Shown: positions 27,435-36,919, counted from the stretch's first letter. The stretch: DNA of 64,000 bases from Thalassoroseus pseudoceratinae (GCF_011634775.1 NZ_JAALXT010000009.1:62001-126000), one strand, 5' to 3'. Notes: generated by a model not told the origin, from the sequence alone. Numbers and translations: made by a program.

Positions 27435-29138
27435 CTACTCACCGTCGACGTTGAGGACTTCGACTTCGTCGAATTTCCCGAACGCCATGCTGGCTCCTCC
27501 GACGACGATCAAGCGTGACTTGTCGAGAGGAAGCATCCGGTGGAAGAACCGAGCAGTGGGAGTTTGGGCGATGATTTCCCATTTCTTGCCATCTTTCGAG
27601 AGACGTTGCAAGTCGCCATTGATGGTACTGGTGTAAAGCCGACCGCCAGTGGCAAATGCAGACGCGCCGAAGCCGGTCATTCCACCAGAGAAGCGACCGC
27701 GACGATTATCTTCGCCTTCCTCCTCCGCCGGTTTCTCGGTCATCACCAAGCTCGGCCCCTCCGCCCATTCGCCGGACTTTGGATCGAAGACATCGACGCG
27801 GGTTGTCGGTCCGCCGGTTTCTTGCATGCCGCCAATCGCATAGACCTTGCCATCGTGAGCAGCCACAGCCAATGCTCGGCGTTGGAACGGAGGCGTTGGC
27901 AACGCTTTCCACTCTGGCTTCTTCGCGTCGAGGTCCATCGACCAAGCAGTTTTGTGCCACTTGCTTTCGTCGTCACCGGCGAGCTGCCAACCGCCAATGA
28001 CGTAGATCGTGTTGTTCAGAACACAGGCATCGAATGAAGACCGCGGTTCCGGCAGCGACGGCATTTCGTTCCAGGCGTTCGATTCCAAATCGAAAGCGGC
28101 GACCGAATCCTGCGACCACAGATCGTGCTCTTCGCCTTCAGCGTTTTTCGCGGTGAATCCACCGATTCGGTACAACTTCTCGCCATTTGTCACCAAGGCC
28201 AACCCTTGCAAGCCAGGACCATCCGCAAGTTCGTTCCATCGGCCGGTTTTGAGATTCAACCGCAGTAGCTGACGCCCCTGTTCCTCATTTGAGTAGGAGT
28301 GAGCTGAACCCGTATGACCACCATAGATGTAGACATTGCCGTCGAGAATAGCACCGCCGAAACTGGTCACAGATTGCTTGAGTGGATCGAGTTTGAGATC
28401 GGCAACGGCCTTCTTGCGTGCTGGTTTGACGCGAAGTGCGACGGTCGTGTAGTGCCGAGTTTCTGGGTACGGTTTGCCGTCCAATTCTCCAGCTTCGTCT
28501 TCAACGTGCTTGGCACGAATCGAATACATGCCTGGCTTACCCAGACCAATCGACACTTTGCCGGACTTGTCGGTGGTGCCGTTGAAGTCGGCTAGTTCCG
28601 GCCCACTTGCGACCACTTCACTGCCGACCACAGGCTTCCCGTTGAACTTGACTTGGAGCACAACGCCGTCTTTGGTGGCTTTGGGAACCACATCCAACTT
28701 CAAGGCTTTGGAACAGTCTGCTTTGCTCCAGGCTTTGGAACCTAATACAGGACCAGTTTTGGCGTAGTACTTTAGGCGGAATTTGGCGTCGCCGCGATCC
28801 ATGACTCCGAGATCATGCGTCGCGATCACGACTCCTCTGTTCGCTTGCTTCTTGGTGAGGTCAACCGAAACCGACTCATCCGTTCGATTGATTTTCAAAA
28901 CAGTTGGCTCGCCCTTTGGACCGACGAACCAAGTTTTCATTCCTTCGGTGTAACTCAGGAATGATGGGTCAGCGGGCGATGCATCTTCACCGAAATAGAC
29001 CTCCACGCGTTTCGTGTCACCAGCACTCGACTGAGGCACGAGAAAAATAAAGTGAGCCTGTGCAATAGACGCCGCACTCGCCACCAGAAGAGCCGAAGCG
29101 AGGCCGAGAAAACCACTGCGAATCAATCGTTGTTTCAT
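27435..29138 (-). CDS. Exported DUF4198 plus Kelch-propeller fusion
   Basis: 567 residues. The signal peptide (GFLGLASALLVASAASIAQA) is followed directly by HFIFLVPQ, so the mature protein would begin with histidine, as in many DUF4198 metal-linked periplasmic proteins. Residues about 28-240 form the DUF4198 part (EVYFGEDASPADPSFL, VVLQVKFNGKPVVGSEVVA, YSIRAKHVEDEAGELDGK). Residues about 255-565 carry Kelch-type repeats (VYIYGGHTG, LYRIGGFTAKN, IYVIGGWQLAG, VYAIGGMQETGG, LIVVGGASM). DUF4198 is known next to nickel/cobalt uptake genes, so metal handling is a reasonable guess. AAGGA lies 7 bases before the ATG. The PQQ-propeller gene ends 47 bases upstream. Confidence 0.78.
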   Translation of the reverse strand: MKQRLIRSGFLGLASALLVASAASIAQAHFIFLVPQSSAGDTKRVEVYFGEDASPADPSFLSYTEGMKTWFVGPKGEPTVLKINRTDESVSVDLTKKQANRGVVIATHDLGVMDRGDAKFRLKYYAKTGPVLGSKAWSKADCSKALKLDVVPKATKDGVVLQVKFNGKPVVGSEVVASGPELADFNGTTDKSGKVSIGLGKPGMYSIRAKHVEDEAGELDGKPYPETRHYTTVALRVKPARKKAVADLKLDPLKQSVTSFGGAILDGNVYIYGGHTGSAHSYSNEEQGRQLLRLNLKTGRWNELADGPGLQGLALVTNGEKLYRIGGFTAKNAEGEEHDLWSQDSVAAFDLESNAWNEMPSLPEPRSSFDACVLNNTIYVIGGWQLAGDDESKWHKTAWSMDLDAKKPEWKALPTPPFQRRALAVAAHDGKVYAIGGMQETGGPTTRVDVFDPKSGEWAEGPSLVMTEKPAEEEGEDNRRGRFSGGMTGFGASAFATGGRLYTSTINGDLQRLSKDGKKWEIIAQTPTARFFHRMLPLDKSRLIVVGGASMAFGKFDEVEVLNVDGE

Positions 29139-29185
29139 ATCGAATGTCCTTAAATGCAGGGAGAAATTTGCTTGTGATCAATGAA

Positions 29186-30565
29186 TTAGTGAATTGTCCA
29201 CACCGTTAGTTGGTCGCCTCGACGAATGACGACCCGTTCGCCGGCAACCGCGACCCCGTACAACACTGGCCCCGAAGATCGACCACGGCCGGACTCGGGA
29301 GCGTCATCGGTAGGAGCATCCCAGGCGGCTTCGGAACTCAATGCTTCGTATTCTTCGCCGTCAGCAATTCCGCGGATGCTGCCACCTTTCCCAAAGAACA
29401 AAATTTCGCCGCCAATAGCGACCGGTGTTGCCCAAATGCTTTCTTTGAGCCGTTTGGCGTAAACCTCGTCACCGGTCTTCAGATCGAGGCAGTATACAAC
29501 GCCGGTTGCATTGACGTAGTAGCACCGATTAGCGATGGCGATCGGTGAACCGAACGAAGACGTCGCCCGCTTGGCCTGCCAGACGTAATCGGCTTGCCAT
29601 TTCCCATCGGAGGCTTGAGTGATTCCAATCACGCCGTTCGATTTTGCGGCTGATCCGGAACTGGCTTCGCCGCGTCCGACTGTCGCACCTTGCAGAAATC
29701 GACCATCGCCCAATGGAATTGGTGTCGGTGACGAATTTCCCGAGATGCCATCAAACTCCCAAAGTCGTTCGCCGGTAGTAGGGTCAAGGCCAACTAAATG
29801 ACCGATGCCGCTGAGCACCAAATGATGCCCATCACCGACCGGAACCAATCGCGGACTGGCCCAACTGGTCGCACCAATGCCGGCGACTTTCCACACGGTC
29901 TTGCCAGTCTGTTTGTTGATCGACATGACATAAGGGTCTTCGGAACGTTCCACCCAAACGAATGCACTGGTGTCGGTCTGCTCAACAGATGCTGAAAGAC
30001 CATGCCGAGCATCCAGCGGACCAAACTCTTCGACGAGGTCACGTTCCCATCGGACTTTCCCATCGTGCGTCAAAGCGATTAGGTTTCCGCCCTCGAAGAA
30101 ACACACTAGCCCATTCGCATCTGCTGCGGGCGTGGGAGCGGCTCTGCTCACGTAGCTGGTGTTCTCTCTAGGCGTCGCGTTTTTGAGATCGTGTTGCCAC
30201 AGTTTACTGCCGTCACTCAGTTTGTAAGCAACGACATGATAAGTTTCCTTCTGAGGACCGCTGACGGATGTCACGTAGACAGTTTCTCCCCAGACCACCG
30301 GTGACGATTGGCCATACCCAGGAATGTCTTGCGACCATCCTTGCTTCCATTCGAGCGTGTCAGTATTCGCAGGAACGGCTAAAGTGCCGCCGTTCTGAAA
30401 CGAGGTCCAATTGTCCGCAGCGAATCCGAGCGAAGCCGGGTACGTAACCGCCAGAAGCATTGCGGCGAAACCGCACGACGCGAATTTCGCTCGCATTAAG
30501 ACGACGCCCAACGCCGCCAGTCCACCCACCGCGAGCATCGCCAAATCAATTGCAATGAGAATCAT
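29186..30565 (-). CDS. PQQ-like beta-propeller repeat protein
   Basis: 459 residues. Two hydrophobic segments near the N-terminus (ILIAIDLAMLAVGGLAALGVVLM and FAAMLLAVTYPASLGFA) suggest membrane anchoring or a long signal. The rest is an eight-bladed PQQ/WD-type propeller with repeats such as VVAYKLSDGSKLWQHDL, LIALTHDGKVRWERDL, VMSINKQTGKTVWKVAG, LVGLDPTTGERLWEFDG and VYCLDLKTGDEVYAKRL. These proteins are widespread in planctomycetes. The propeller may serve as a scaffold (BamB-like) without a quinone cofactor. GAGGG lies 6 bases before the ATG. It sits between the lipoprotein and DUF4198-Kelch genes. Confidence 0.85.
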   Translation of the reverse strand: MILIAIDLAMLAVGGLAALGVVLMRAKFASCGFAAMLLAVTYPASLGFAADNWTSFQNGGTLAVPANTDTLEWKQGWSQDIPGYGQSSPVVWGETVYVTSVSGPQKETYHVVAYKLSDGSKLWQHDLKNATPRENTSYVSRAAPTPAADANGLVCFFEGGNLIALTHDGKVRWERDLVEEFGPLDARHGLSASVEQTDTSAFVWVERSEDPYVMSINKQTGKTVWKVAGIGATSWASPRLVPVGDGHHLVLSGIGHLVGLDPTTGERLWEFDGISGNSSPTPIPLGDGRFLQGATVGRGEASSGSAAKSNGVIGITQASDGKWQADYVWQAKRATSSFGSPIAIANRCYYVNATGVVYCLDLKTGDEVYAKRLKESIWATPVAIGGEILFFGKGGSIRGIADGEEYEALSSEAAWDAPTDDAPESGRGRSSGPVLYGVAVAGERVVIRRGDQLTVWTIH

Positions 30566-30718
30566 TCGAATCCCTCAAAAGAACAATAAAGCGGAGGGTT
30601 GTTGGCCCGAAGCAACTTCAACGAGAGTGCCAACGATACGGAACTTCACCATCAACTCTGCGAAAGACACGTTTCTTTGCCACAGACGGTGGCAACGTTT
30701 TCACGTGTTTTCCAACGG

Positions 30719-30991
30719 CTAGGAACCAGGCGTCTGCGGAATATCAATATTGCGTTCCGGGATCACAACTTCACGCATGAACTTGTGCCAGGCCCGCTCC
30801 GATTTCAGTTTGGGGTCGGCATCTTTAAGACGCTCGAAAGTGGCCCCATCGTATTTTTCTTGGATGGGTAACTCTTTCCAAGCTTCGATCGTAAGTGGCG
30901 GCGGCGGTCCGTCAGTTTGCTCAACGGCCTCGCCTCCACAACCGACGATCAAGGCCACGCCACTTAACAATATTGATGCAAGGCGAATCAT
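30719..30991 (-). CDS. Small lipoprotein accompanying the DUF1559 gene
   Basis: 90 residues. The N-terminus [20 protein letters not shown] has a lipobox (IVGC, Cys18), so a lipid-anchored envelope protein is expected. The short charged body ([21 protein letters not shown]) shows no domain I know. Its ATG overlaps the stop of the DUF1559 gene as ATGA (30988-30991), so translation is coupled. Small lipoproteins in this position after DUF1559 genes are common in planctomycetes. Confidence 0.8.
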   Translation of the reverse strand: MIRLASILLSGVALIVGCGGEAVEQTDGPPPPLTIEAWKELPIQEKYDGATFERLKDADPKLKSERAWHKFMREVVIPERNIDIPQTPGS

Positions 30992-31926
30992 TGTGCAATC
31001 ACCTCGCCCCCGCCTCGGGTTGCGTGAGCATCGAGAATCGCTGCGTCGGTGTTTTCGGCGAAGAATCGCACGCTACCATCGCTCAACGCAAAGTGGGCAC
31101 CACCCGGATGTTGGCTTCGGAAGGCACCATACACCGCAGATGTATTGTTGTGATTGTTGAACTTGTTGTGCGTGGTTCCCCAGGAATAGCCAATATACCC
31201 GTACGCCCAAACGCCCCCCATACTCGTCGAAGGAACTCCCTGTGGTGCGAAGTCGGTCTCACCAAGCAAAAACGTGTTGGATAGCCCATCGGTAATGTCG
31301 CGAAACTTGGTGCGACGCCGATTCGGATCCGTCGAGCTGTTGGTGATGTACGGGACAACCGCACCGTCGTAAGCCGGGACGCCACTCGGCGAATAGGCAC
31401 CATAGTGCAGCGAGCTTACATCTTGAGTCCCGGCACTGAAAAGATAGCTGCATGGGGCTCGGTTTTCCCCGGATGGCCCGAGCGGTCCCGTTGGCTCCGT
31501 CATGGTCGGACAGAGCAACGTCGGAATCTTCAGGCTCTGTAGCGAGTGATTTGTATAACCGTCGCCGTCGGAATCGACCGTGCTGTTTCGCGGTTCATCG
31601 GGATCCCATTTCTGGGCGATGGCATCACTTTCGATGAACGGCAAGATCTGAATGAATCCGGTGGCCCAGGTGTCGCCATCGTCACCTTCTTCGCGATCAC
31701 GAACAGCATAGGGCAGTTTTCCATGGGTGTCATGGAAGTTGTGCGTGGCCAACACGATTTGCTTGACGTTGTTCTTGCATTGCGTCCGGCGGGCGGCCTC
31801 ACGCGCTTGTTGTACAGCAGGCAGGAGGAGGGCAATCAGAATGGCGATGATCGCAATGACGACCAGCAATTCGATCAGGGTAAATCCCCGGCGAGAAGCC
31901 GCGGATGGGGCGGGATGAACTTTCAT
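30988..31926 (-). CDS. DUF1559 type II secretion pseudopilin-like protein
   Basis: 312 residues from ATG 31926, which has AGGA about 9 bases upstream; an upstream ATG at 31959 adds 11 residues. The N-terminus has the class III prepilin signal: basic stretch, RRGFTLIEL cleavage site with Glu at +5, then the hydrophobic helix [20 protein letters not shown] and the DUF1559 continuation [17 protein letters not shown]. The C-terminus has [14 protein letters not shown], the family's DG motif. DUF1559 proteins are planctomycete-specific and greatly expanded; they are thought to be surface pseudopilins. It is first in a five-gene minus-strand set. Confidence 0.95.
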   Translation of the reverse strand: MKVHPAPSAASRRGFTLIELLVVIAIIAILIALLLPAVQQAREAARRTQCKNNVKQIVLATHNFHDTHGKLPYAVRDREEGDDGDTWATGFIQILPFIESDAIAQKWDPDEPRNSTVDSDGDGYTNHSLQSLKIPTLLCPTMTEPTGPLGPSGENRAPCSYLFSAGTQDVSSLHYGAYSPSGVPAYDGAVVPYITNSSTDPNRRRTKFRDITDGLSNTFLLGETDFAPQGVPSTSMGGVWAYGYIGYSWGTTHNKFNNHNNTSAVYGAFRSQHPGGAHFALSDGSVRFFAENTDAAILDAHATRGGGEVIAQ

Positions 31927-32652
31927 TCCAGCAGTCCTTTTTCGACCAATGAGAAACATTCGTTGTCCGAAACAACACGAATTCGCAAGGTCTCGCTTGG
32001 CTGGCTGGCTGAAATGGCTCGCTGGCTATACCGAGGTCGCTAACAATACTGAGATTCAGTCTCAATAGACTACAGGCATCGATGTCGATGTCAACGAACT
32101 CCTCAAAAAAATTATCGCGATCGAAAAGTCACTCGGGCTCGCGAAACTCTCTATTCGCATGAACACGCCAGTTCAGCGAGTCGGAGCGGCTGAACCTCGA
32201 TGACATCAGAACGTTCCCGGACCCGCGAATTAGTCCACTGTGCACTTCTCGGAACATCGCGACGAGACAATCGCCAGAAGAATCTCACTGCCACACTTCC
32301 GCCATCACCCGCGACGCTTCGACTGACCGAGACACTCGAATCACGCTAGCAAAGCGGAGCAAAAAACGTCTCGAACTGGCTGGTCAGCAGACGCTTCGAG
32401 AAGACGGCGACGGGGCTGTGAATCAAGCGGGCGTGGAGTGGTTCACGTGATCGCGGGACAACCGCGGTGGTCGCAATTGCGTCAACTATCGAGCGACTCG
32501 TCGACTCTTTTAGCCGAGGTGTTGGCTCTAAACGCACTCTAGGGTTGCTTCAACATACTCGCATCGTGACCGGCACGCGATCTGCATTGTTGGGATTCGC
32601 TATGCTTCAAAGAATTGAACACGATGCCGGTCCACGGCGGAGGCGAAACTCA
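31927..32652. other. Divergent intergenic region, DUF1559 operon / SbnA-like operon
   Basis: 726 bases separating two divergent operons. It holds the Fur-like palindrome at 32050-32064 and a 7-bp inverted repeat GTTCAGC (32171-32177) / GCTGAAC (32189-32195). No gene was recognised. Confidence 0.5.
32050..32064. promoter_or_regulatory. Fur-box-like palindrome
   Basis: TGAGATTCAGTCTCA is a 7-1-7 inverted repeat with six of seven pairs intact. Read on the minus strand it is TGAGACTGAATCTCA, 13 of 15 bases identical to the common Fur-type site TGAGAATGATTCTCA. It lies 124 bases before the DUF1559 start. It could also serve the divergent operon, although that start is about 590 bases away. Another FUR-family or unrelated dimeric regulator would bind a similar dyad, so iron control is inference. 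Confidence 0.4.
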
Positions 32653-33783
32653 ATGCAGACTTCTATCTGCAAACCAAATAATTCCCAAAATCCCGACCGA
32701 ATCTCGGCTCGTGGGCGAGTGACTGACGGTGTTCTCGATGCCATTGGAGACACGCCGCTCGTTCAATTTCGCCGCTATCTCGATCGAGACGATATTCAAC
32801 TGTATGCCAAGCTCGAATATGGCAATCCTGGCGGGAGCGCGAAGGACCGGCCTGCACGTCAGATGTTGACAACGGCGATTGAACGCGGCGAAGTCGGTCC
32901 TCTGACGACTATCATCGAATCATCGTCTGGCAACATGGGAATCGGGTTGGCACAGGCTTGCCGATTTCATGGACTCCGAATGATTTGTGTGGTCGATCCC
33001 AATGCTCAATCGCAGAACATCGCGATCATGCGGGCTCTCGGCGCGGAAATCGAACTGGTGACGAATCCTCACCACGGTGATTTTCTCGCCGCACGATTGC
33101 GACGAGTTCGGAAACTGTTGAAGACGATTCCTAATAGTTATTGGCCGAATCAGTACGCGAACTTGCAGAATCCGATTTCTCACGAGCTGGGGACAATTCG
33201 TGAAATTGACGAGGCCCTTGATGGTGACGTCGATTACCTATTCGTCGCAACAAGCAGTACGGGGACGGCTCAAGGCTGTCGAAACTACTTGCAGTCCCGA
33301 GGTCGCAGAACTCGGGTGGTGGCTGTGGACGCTGTCGGGAGCGTTTTGTTTGGTGGAAAACCGGGGCAACGAAAGATTCCCGGTCTTGGAGCGGGACACG
33401 AACCGTCGTTGGCGCGAGACCAGACATTTGCTCGCATCGTCCGCGTGTCGGATCTTGACTGCGTTGTTGGTTGTCGTCGGGCGGCTCAGCGAGAAGCGGT
33501 GTTGCTCGGCGGTTCGGCGGGCGGTGTGTTAGAGACAGTGCGATCCCTCCAAGAACGTTTGGCGGGAAAACGATGTGCAGCCATCTTACACGATTCCGGC
33601 ACGCGGTACCTCGACACCGTTTTCAACGACGACTGGGTGCAAGCAACCATTGGGGTTCCGGCTGAAGAAATTAAGCGACGCGTCAACGCCAGCCAAGGTC
33701 GTGTGGGTCCGGTCGACATCAACACGCTTACGATTCGTGAAAGCGAACATCAGGCAGAAGAACTCTCGGCGGTGGCATCGTAA
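32653..33783 (+). CDS. SbnA/cysteine-synthase-like PLP enzyme
   Basis: 376 residues, fold-type II PLP enzyme of the cysteine synthase family. The opening IGDTPLVQFRRYL, the PLP lysine in GGSAKDRPA (about Lys64), SSSGNMGIGLAQ and the phosphate-binding GGSAGG are visible. In sequence style it is nearer SbnA (O-phosphoserine plus glutamate to N-(1-amino-1-carboxy-2-ethyl)-glutamate, a 2,3-diaminopropionate precursor) than CysK. The start at 32653 has GGAGG 9 bases upstream; the frame is open to 32467 but that extension is Arg-rich and unlike the family. Its stop TAA overlaps the next gene's ATG (TAATG). It is the first gene of a three-gene coupled operon. Confidence 0.82.
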   Translation: MQTSICKPNNSQNPDRISARGRVTDGVLDAIGDTPLVQFRRYLDRDDIQLYAKLEYGNPGGSAKDRPARQMLTTAIERGEVGPLTTIIESSSGNMGIGLAQACRFHGLRMICVVDPNAQSQNIAIMRALGAEIELVTNPHHGDFLAARLRRVRKLLKTIPNSYWPNQYANLQNPISHELGTIREIDEALDGDVDYLFVATSSTGTAQGCRNYLQSRGRRTRVVAVDAVGSVLFGGKPGQRKIPGLGAGHEPSLARDQTFARIVRVSDLDCVVGCRRAAQREAVLLGGSAGGVLETVRSLQERLAGKRCAAILHDSGTRYLDTVFNDDWVQATIGVPAEEIKRRVNASQGRVGPVDINTLTIRESEHQAEELSAVAS

Positions 33784-35462
33784 TGGAGCTTCGTCAAACC
33801 GCTACGTCTGACACTTACAGGTCCAACTTGTTTCACCGCAAGCCCTACCGTCTTGCTTTGATCGGTTGTGGACCACGTGGACTCTATTGTCTCGATGCAC
33901 TGAGTCGGACCTTAGCCCGGGTTTCATCCGATGCGATAGCACCAAGACTCTTTGACATCACAATCTTTGAACCAAGCCCGCATCCCGGGGCCGGGAATGT
34001 TTATGCAGTCGATCAACCACGCATACTGCGAATGAACTTTGCATCTCAACGCATCGATGCATGGATTGATGATGAAGTCCGCACGCGGGACCAGCTCAAC
34101 CTTGTTGATTGGCTTGCGATTCACGATCCCGAATACGCCGCTCCGGAGGGATACGCACCGCGTTCGATTGTGGGCGAATACTTGCACGATTGTTATCGAC
34201 AGGTGTTGCGGGTAATTGATCAATACGCGACGATCACGCTTCACCGGGAGAAGATCACTGACATTGAGCGTATTGGCACCTCATGGCGTGTCCAGTCATC
34301 GAATGAGTCTGTCGACGTTGACGAAGTCGTGCTGACCGTCGGACATGAGGGTTGGCGGGCCGGAAAATGCCAAAGGAATCCGGGTCGCCGTTCCGACCAA
34401 CACATTGAAAGTGTGTTTCCGGTCCAAGAGCAATTGACGCCCGAGAAAGTTCCGCCCAATTGCTCCGTGGCTGTCCGTGGTTTCGGACTCACAGCAATCG
34501 ATGCCGCTTTGTCGTTGACGGAAGGCCGAGGCGGTCGCTTTCAACGATCGCTCAACGGTTTCGTGTATCATTCTTCCGGAGATGAACCGCGGGTGATCTC
34601 TCCGTTCTCTCGTACAGGGCGTCCGATGTTGGCCAAGCCGATTCCATCACTGGTTCAAGTCTCGAACAAAGTCGATGAAATCTGGGAAGCAGGCCGCGAC
34701 TCCCTCCAACACACACTGTTACCAATTGACAAGGCCCATTTCCACGAGCGAATCTGGCAACCGATTCTCGACACAGCACAGCGAGTTCTCGACAAAACGA
34801 GGATCGACGCCTGCGTATTCCAGTGGTGGAATGATTGGCGATCGACTCGGTTCGCAGCACGGCGTGCGTTGGTCGAGATGCGACAGTCGATTGCCGTCGC
34901 TTATGGCAAATCACCGGTCACTCCTGCGTGGGCACTGGCAGAAACATGGCGACAGCTTTATCCCGTCCTGGTGAACGTTGTCAGCCACGGTGGGCTAACC
35001 GCGGGGGCATGGGAAAGATTTCGGCCGATTGCTGTGGAGATGGAACGAATCGCCTATGGACCACCGGCCGAGAATTTAGCTCGGATCATGGCATTGATCG
35101 AAGCGGAAATGATCGATCTGAGCGATATCGCCGATCCCAAGGAATCCATCGTTGGTCGAGCCGATATCGATGTCGTCGTGAACGCTGTCCTACCAGCACC
35201 GACCGACTTAGCTCCAGGTGGGCCACTCGCGAAAGAAGTTAAACGCGGGCGACTCCGTCGGCTCAACCAATTGACGGGCATCGAAATCGAAAGGGCCGGT
35301 CGTCCACGGTCCGCCTCAGGTGAAACGTGGAAAGATATTGCCATCTTTGGTCGGGTTACCGAGGGCTGCGTGCTTGGCAACGACACGCTGAGTCGCCGAC
35401 TGCAACCGCACATTCAGAACTGGGCCACGGAAGTGGTCGCCAAGGTCAAGACAAACTCATGA
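33783..35462 (+). CDS. FAD/NAD(P)-binding protein (NAD_binding_9-like)
   Basis: 559 residues. The N-terminal dinucleotide fold has the glycine loop in RLALIGCGPRGLYCLDAL and the following ITIFEPSPHPGAGNVY segment, characteristic of the FAD-NAD(P)-binding HI0933/NAD_binding_9 group. A second nucleotide-fold-like stretch is CSVAVRGFGLTAIDAALSLT. The reaction is not known. In the operon it stands where the dehydrogenase SbnB or a monooxygenase would act. It is coupled to both neighbours: TAATG with the SbnA-like gene and ATGA with the decarboxylase. Confidence 0.8.
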   Translation: MELRQTATSDTYRSNLFHRKPYRLALIGCGPRGLYCLDALSRTLARVSSDAIAPRLFDITIFEPSPHPGAGNVYAVDQPRILRMNFASQRIDAWIDDEVRTRDQLNLVDWLAIHDPEYAAPEGYAPRSIVGEYLHDCYRQVLRVIDQYATITLHREKITDIERIGTSWRVQSSNESVDVDEVVLTVGHEGWRAGKCQRNPGRRSDQHIESVFPVQEQLTPEKVPPNCSVAVRGFGLTAIDAALSLTEGRGGRFQRSLNGFVYHSSGDEPRVISPFSRTGRPMLAKPIPSLVQVSNKVDEIWEAGRDSLQHTLLPIDKAHFHERIWQPILDTAQRVLDKTRIDACVFQWWNDWRSTRFAARRALVEMRQSIAVAYGKSPVTPAWALAETWRQLYPVLVNVVSHGGLTAGAWERFRPIAVEMERIAYGPPAENLARIMALIEAEMIDLSDIADPKESIVGRADIDVVVNAVLPAPTDLAPGGPLAKEVKRGRLRRLNQLTGIEIERAGRPRSASGETWKDIAIFGRVTEGCVLGNDTLSRRLQPHIQNWATEVVAKVKTNS

Positions 35463-36919
35463 CGAAGACAGCAACAATCACCCATTCGAATCAGACAATG
35501 GATCTCCGTACGAACTGCCGGGGCGTTGTTCCCTTGGATGCCCGTCTGGAACCATGGATGACCGAAACCCTCATCGGCCCAAATCTCCACGAATGGGTCG
35601 AGGAATATGGTTCGCCATTAAACATAATCAACACGGCACCTCTCGTGCGGAACATCGACGAACTCACTGCGACGGCGCAAAGCCGGGGCATCGATTTTCG
35701 TGTTTACTTCGCTCGAAAAGCCAACAAGTGCCTTAGCTTCGTCGATGCTGCTGCTTCTTGCGGCACTGGGATCGATGTGGCCAGTCTTCCGGAATTGCAA
35801 CAAGTGGTCGGGAGTGGAATCACCGGCTCGGATGTAATATGCACGGCCGCGATCAAGACGAATGACCTGTTGGCTGAGTGCGTCCACAACCGAGTCACGA
35901 TCGCGATCGACAACGCCGACGAATTTCAGCAACTCCAGCCGATGACAAACGGAGAACGGCCGACGTCAATCGCCCTTCGAGTCAGCGGCTTCGACCATGA
36001 AGGCAACACACTGCACTCACGGTTCGGCATCGATATTCACCAGCTGCTCGACTTTCTGGCGATTCATAGCCAGAATTTCTCCGACGGTCTGGTCACGCTC
36101 GATGGCCTCCATTTTCATCTTGATGGATATTCCGCTGACCAACGCATATCGGCAATTCGACAATGTCTCCCGCTGATTGACCAACTGCGATCACACGGGC
36201 ACGACATTCGGTTCCTCGATATCGGTGGCGGCATTCCCATGTCGTACCTTGATGACGAGACGCAATGGACCGCCTTCCAAAACGCCCATCGTGAAGCGTT
36301 GCTTGGACGACACACACCGATCACGTATCGCAATCACGGGCTGGGATTCACCGTTGTCAACGGCGAGGTCCATGGCCGACGAAACACCTACCCATACTAT
36401 CAACGTCCCGTTCAAACCGATTGGCTTGGCCGGATTCTCGATGCGTCTTATGAGGAAAGCACAATCGCAAAGGCGCTCGCCGATCGTGCATTGCAACTCC
36501 GCTCTGAACCGGGTCGGAGCGTCCTTGATGGCTGCGGCATGACTGTCGCCCGTGTTGTGTTTCGCAAGCGGCACACGTCTGGCGATTGGTTCATCGGACT
36601 GGCTATGAACCGCACGCAGTGTCGAACGAGTAGCGACGACTTTCTTGTCGATCCGCTACTCATACCACATCCCACCGCCGATCGAAGCAATGCGATGAAC
36701 GGCTATCTTGTCGGTGCGTATTGCACAGAGTCGGAACTATTGTCCTTGCGAAACCTCCAGTTTTCCGAAGGAGTCGCGATTGGCGATCTGGTCGTGTTTC
36801 CGAACACCGCGGGCTACTTCATGCACTTTCTCGAAAGCCGTTCGCACCAGTTCCCGTTGGCCAAGAATGTATCCCTTGATGGAACCGGTGATGTGACGCT
36901 CGATCGAATTGACCGGTAG
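35459..36919 (+). CDS. Y4yA/SbnH-like PLP-dependent decarboxylase (DapDC/Orn-DC fold III)
   Basis: 486 residues. The alanine-racemase-type barrel starts at WVEEYGSPLNIINTAPLV, with the PLP lysine in VYFARKANKCL (about Lys87). HLDGYSAD, FLDIGGGIPMSY (phosphate loop) and SEPGRSVLDGCG are the other PLP-binding blocks. The catalytic Cys of the second subunit is probably in GAYCTESELL. The style matches the Y4yA family and siderophore-type decarboxylases such as SbnH, rather than primary-metabolism LysA, which is shorter. The ATG at 35459 overlaps the stop of the FAD gene as ATGA; an open extension to 35327 lies inside that gene. Substrate unknown, probably an amino acid made by the upstream enzymes. 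Confidence 0.85.
   Translation: MTKTATITHSNQTMDLRTNCRGVVPLDARLEPWMTETLIGPNLHEWVEEYGSPLNIINTAPLVRNIDELTATAQSRGIDFRVYFARKANKCLSFVDAAASCGTGIDVASLPELQQVVGSGITGSDVICTAAIKTNDLLAECVHNRVTIAIDNADEFQQLQPMTNGERPTSIALRVSGFDHEGNTLHSRFGIDIHQLLDFLAIHSQNFSDGLVTLDGLHFHLDGYSADQRISAIRQCLPLIDQLRSHGHDIRFLDIGGGIPMSYLDDETQWTAFQNAHREALLGRHTPITYRNHGLGFTVVNGEVHGRRNTYPYYQRPVQTDWLGRILDASYEESTIAKALADRALQLRSEPGRSVLDGCGMTVARVVFRKRHTSGDWFIGLAMNRTQCRTSSDDFLVDPLLIPHPTADRSNAMNGYLVGAYCTESELLSLRNLQFSEGVAIGDLVVFPNTAGYFMHFLESRSHQFPLAKNVSLDGTGDVTLDRIDR

Noticed and set aside
32653-33783. Housekeeping cysteine synthase (cysK) assignment
   Set aside because: The coupled FAD protein and PLP decarboxylase, and SbnA-like features, make a specialised synthase more likely.
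35459-36919. Diaminopimelate decarboxylase (lysA) assignment
   Set aside because: Longer than LysA, atypical active-site surroundings and non-lysine neighbours point to a Y4yA/SbnH-like enzyme.
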